Positions 48,600 through 49,826 of a stretch of 49,826 nucleotides of DNA are shown here, in pieces. The notes under the pieces were generated by a model. That model was not told the DNA's origin and did no database searches. It worked only from the letters and a program-made list of their open reading frames with translations. This stretch comes from Bacteroidota bacterium (GTDB lineage Bacteria > Bacteroidota > Bacteroidia > Chitinophagales > Chitinophagaceae), in contig JAEWKC010000019.1 of assembly GCA_023386235.1 (NCBI GenBank), positions 1 through 49,826 of the forward strand, written 5' to 3'. A program made the position numbers and the translations under genes. The first letter of the stretch is position 1. The number at the start of each line of letters is the position of its first letter.

Positions 48600-49230
48600 T
48601 GTTGATTGCAATGGGGCAACGCTTCAGCTTTCCAATCTGCGCTGCGCCTGCTGGCAAGAAGAAAAGATGCTGATACTGTCTGATATGCATTTAGGAAAAA
48701 CAGCTCATTTAAGACAGCACGGCATACAGATTCCATCCAGTGTAATGCAAAGCGATTTACAAAGACTCAGTACCGCCATTACTACTTACAACGCTGAGAA
48801 GCTACTGGTTGTGGGCGATATGTTTCATAAAGATTACAATGCAGATATAAAATTATTTTTCGAGTGGAAAAATTCCTTTAAACATATAAAAATTTTGCTT
48901 GTAAAAGGCAATCACGATAAACTTGACGATGTACATTATTCGCAACTTGGAATTGAAGTTTTTAAAAATAATTATACACTCAATAATTTATTTTTTACGC
49001 ACGACTTTCGTACAAATGCAAGCTTTACCATTTCGGGACATTTGCATCCGGGTGTACTCATTAGAGGTAAGGCAGACCAGACAATAAAATTGCCCTGTTT
49101 TGTAAAAACTTCGCAACAGTTGATTCTGCCTGCTTTCAGCAAGTTCACCGGACTGGATATACGTAGCTTTAACTCCACTGTCGACACAGAATATTTTGCT
49201 TTTACAGACAGTAGCATATTTAAACTATAG
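48562..49230 (+). CDS. pdeM: Ligase-associated metallophosphoesterase PdeM
   Basis: 222 residues. Metal-binding motifs in order are LILSDMHLGKTAHLRQHGIQ, LLVVGDMFHKDYNADIK, LLVKGNHDKLDD, TLNNLFFTHDFRT and ISGHLHPGVLIRG. They are the classical D-H, GD, GNHD, HD and GHxH steps of a calcineurin-like nuclease. It is the fourth component of the cluster (TIGR04123 group) and cuts DNA in the related Pseudomonas cluster with Mn. The ATG at 48562 is preferred over 48544 because it gives less overlap with the helicase. It stops at TAG. Confidence 0.94.
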   Translation: MRIKRKEKIENINVDCNGATLQLSNLRCACWQEEKMLILSDMHLGKTAHLRQHGIQIPSSVMQSDLQRLSTAITTYNAEKLLVVGDMFHKDYNADIKLFFEWKNSFKHIKILLVKGNHDKLDDVHYSQLGIEVFKNNYTLNNLFFTHDFRTNASFTISGHLHPGVLIRGKADQTIKLPCFVKTSQQLILPAFSKFTGLDIRSFNSTVDTEYFAFTDSSIFKL

Positions 49231-49247
49231 CTCCTTAAAAATTTTGT

Positions 49248-49826
49248 TTACTTTTCAGCCTCTAACTGTTTTCTCAAATCAGCATAAAGAAACTCAAAGC
49301 CTGTATCCGAAATTTTCTGTACATCAACAGGCGTACTCTTCAGCGCTTCGGTACTGAATTCGCCCAAAAAAATTCTTAATAAAAATGCAGGAACTTTTAT
49401 GGGGAATACAGGATTTCCTTTCAGGGTTTTTACAAGTTGTACCGCAAGTTCTTTATTGGTAACCACGTCCGGAGACGCCGCATTAAAAATGCCTGAAATA
49501 TTGTTTTCCATTGCGTGTAAATACATTCTGCACATATCATCAATATGTACAGGACTTAATCTTTGTTTGCCGCTACCCAATACCGGAGCCACTCTTAATT
49601 TCAACGGCAGTGTGTATGGTTGTAGCATACCGCCTTTTTTACTAATAACAATACCTGTACGTAATATTACCAGCCTTTCTACAGAATTGGCAACAGCAGC
49701 AATGGCATTTTCCCACTCTTTACATACATGCGCAAGAAAATCATTGCCTGCTTTATCCTGTTCGGCAAAAACTTTATTTAATGTTTTATCGTTTCCGAAA
49801 TAGCCAACACCCGACGCGCTTATAAC
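49248..49826 (-). CDS. TIGR01777 family sugar-nucleotide epimerase/oxidoreductase, partial
   Basis: The C-terminal 192 residues are in the window and the frame stays open to the right edge. The first visible piece is VISASGVGYFGNDKTLNKVF, then AGNDFLAHVCKEWENA and VERLVILRTGIVISKKGGML. These are typical of the TIGR01777/YfcH branch of the extended SDR superfamily; KRLSPVHIDDMCRMYLHAME, here as QRLSPVHIDDMC, and GIFNAASPDVVTNKELA also match. The Rossmann GxxGxxG part lies outside the window. Its substrate is unknown. It converges on pdeM with 17 bp between the stops. Confidence 0.92.
   Translation of the reverse strand, partial: VISASGVGYFGNDKTLNKVFAEQDKAGNDFLAHVCKEWENAIAAVANSVERLVILRTGIVISKKGGMLQPYTLPLKLRVAPVLGSGKQRLSPVHIDDMCRMYLHAMENNISGIFNAASPDVVTNKELAVQLVKTLKGNPVFPIKVPAFLLRIFLGEFSTEALKSTPVDVQKISDTGFEFLYADLRKQLEAEK

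Overview
The window looks like a chromosomal segment of a Bacteroidota bacterium, probably close to the Chitinophagaceae. The signs are a SusC/SusD pair, a DUF4295 gene next to rpmG and rpmB, many start sites preceded by the Bacteroidota -7 box TAnnTTTG, moderately AT-rich DNA, and an AtpB with a long N-terminal extension. The genus cannot be named from sequence reading alone.

Layout. (1) 1-6971 is a SusCD/phosphoesterase locus in decay. An IS66 transposase (running off the left edge) interrupts susC. susD is intact. A two-domain GDPD-like/alkaline phosphatase gene carries an in-frame amber codon, and a secreted metallophosphoesterase with a PA14 domain follows. (2) 6987-12182 holds DedA, miaE, a YbgC-type thioesterase, a small unknown, a TetR regulator, rplU-rpmA and a GH3-family gene. 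An intergenic outer-membrane-protein remnant and a palindrome follow. (3) 12531-19736 holds dxr, rseP, ppa, a small membrane protein, folK, sppA and an ABC-2 permease. (4) 19839-22554 holds rpmB-rpmG-DUF4295, a membrane-anchored unknown and a glycosyltransferase. (5) 22703-26944 is the F-ATP synthase operon atpBEFHA, without atpG, atpD or atpC. (6) 27083-34200 holds a DUF4256 gene, a repeat cluster and a nitrite-ammonification locus: an Rrf2 Fe-S type regulator and a porin on one strand, and nrfH-nrfA-resB-ccsA on the other. (7) 34206-41997 holds an unknown, a nucleotidyltransferase, glyA, uvrC and an S9 peptidase. (8) 42070-49230 holds a DUF2892 protein, a PNPOx-like stress protein, a lipocalin and the complete four-gene ligase-associated DNA repair cluster (exonuclease, ATP-dependent ligase, Lhr-type helicase, PdeM). 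A partial TIGR01777 epimerase ends the window.

How they work together. The nrf block is a self-contained respiratory module. NrfH and NrfA reduce nitrite to ammonia, ResB and CcsA attach their hemes, the porin may admit substrate, and the Rrf2 protein may sense NO or redox state. Candidate operators are visible: the 12-mer TGATAAATATCA occurs upstream of both nrfH and nrfA, and a TTAAAnGATTTAAA palindrome occurs upstream of both nrfH and rrf2. At rrf2 the palindrome overlaps the -7 box of a probably leaderless transcript. The ligase cluster is a tightly packed operon with overlapping genes. I found no CRISPR array, tRNA, rRNA, prophage or clearly undescribed multi-gene system. The most novel-looking items are the nrf regulatory architecture, the single-nonsense phosphatase pseudogene in a doubly damaged locus, and a dispersed palindromic repeat family.
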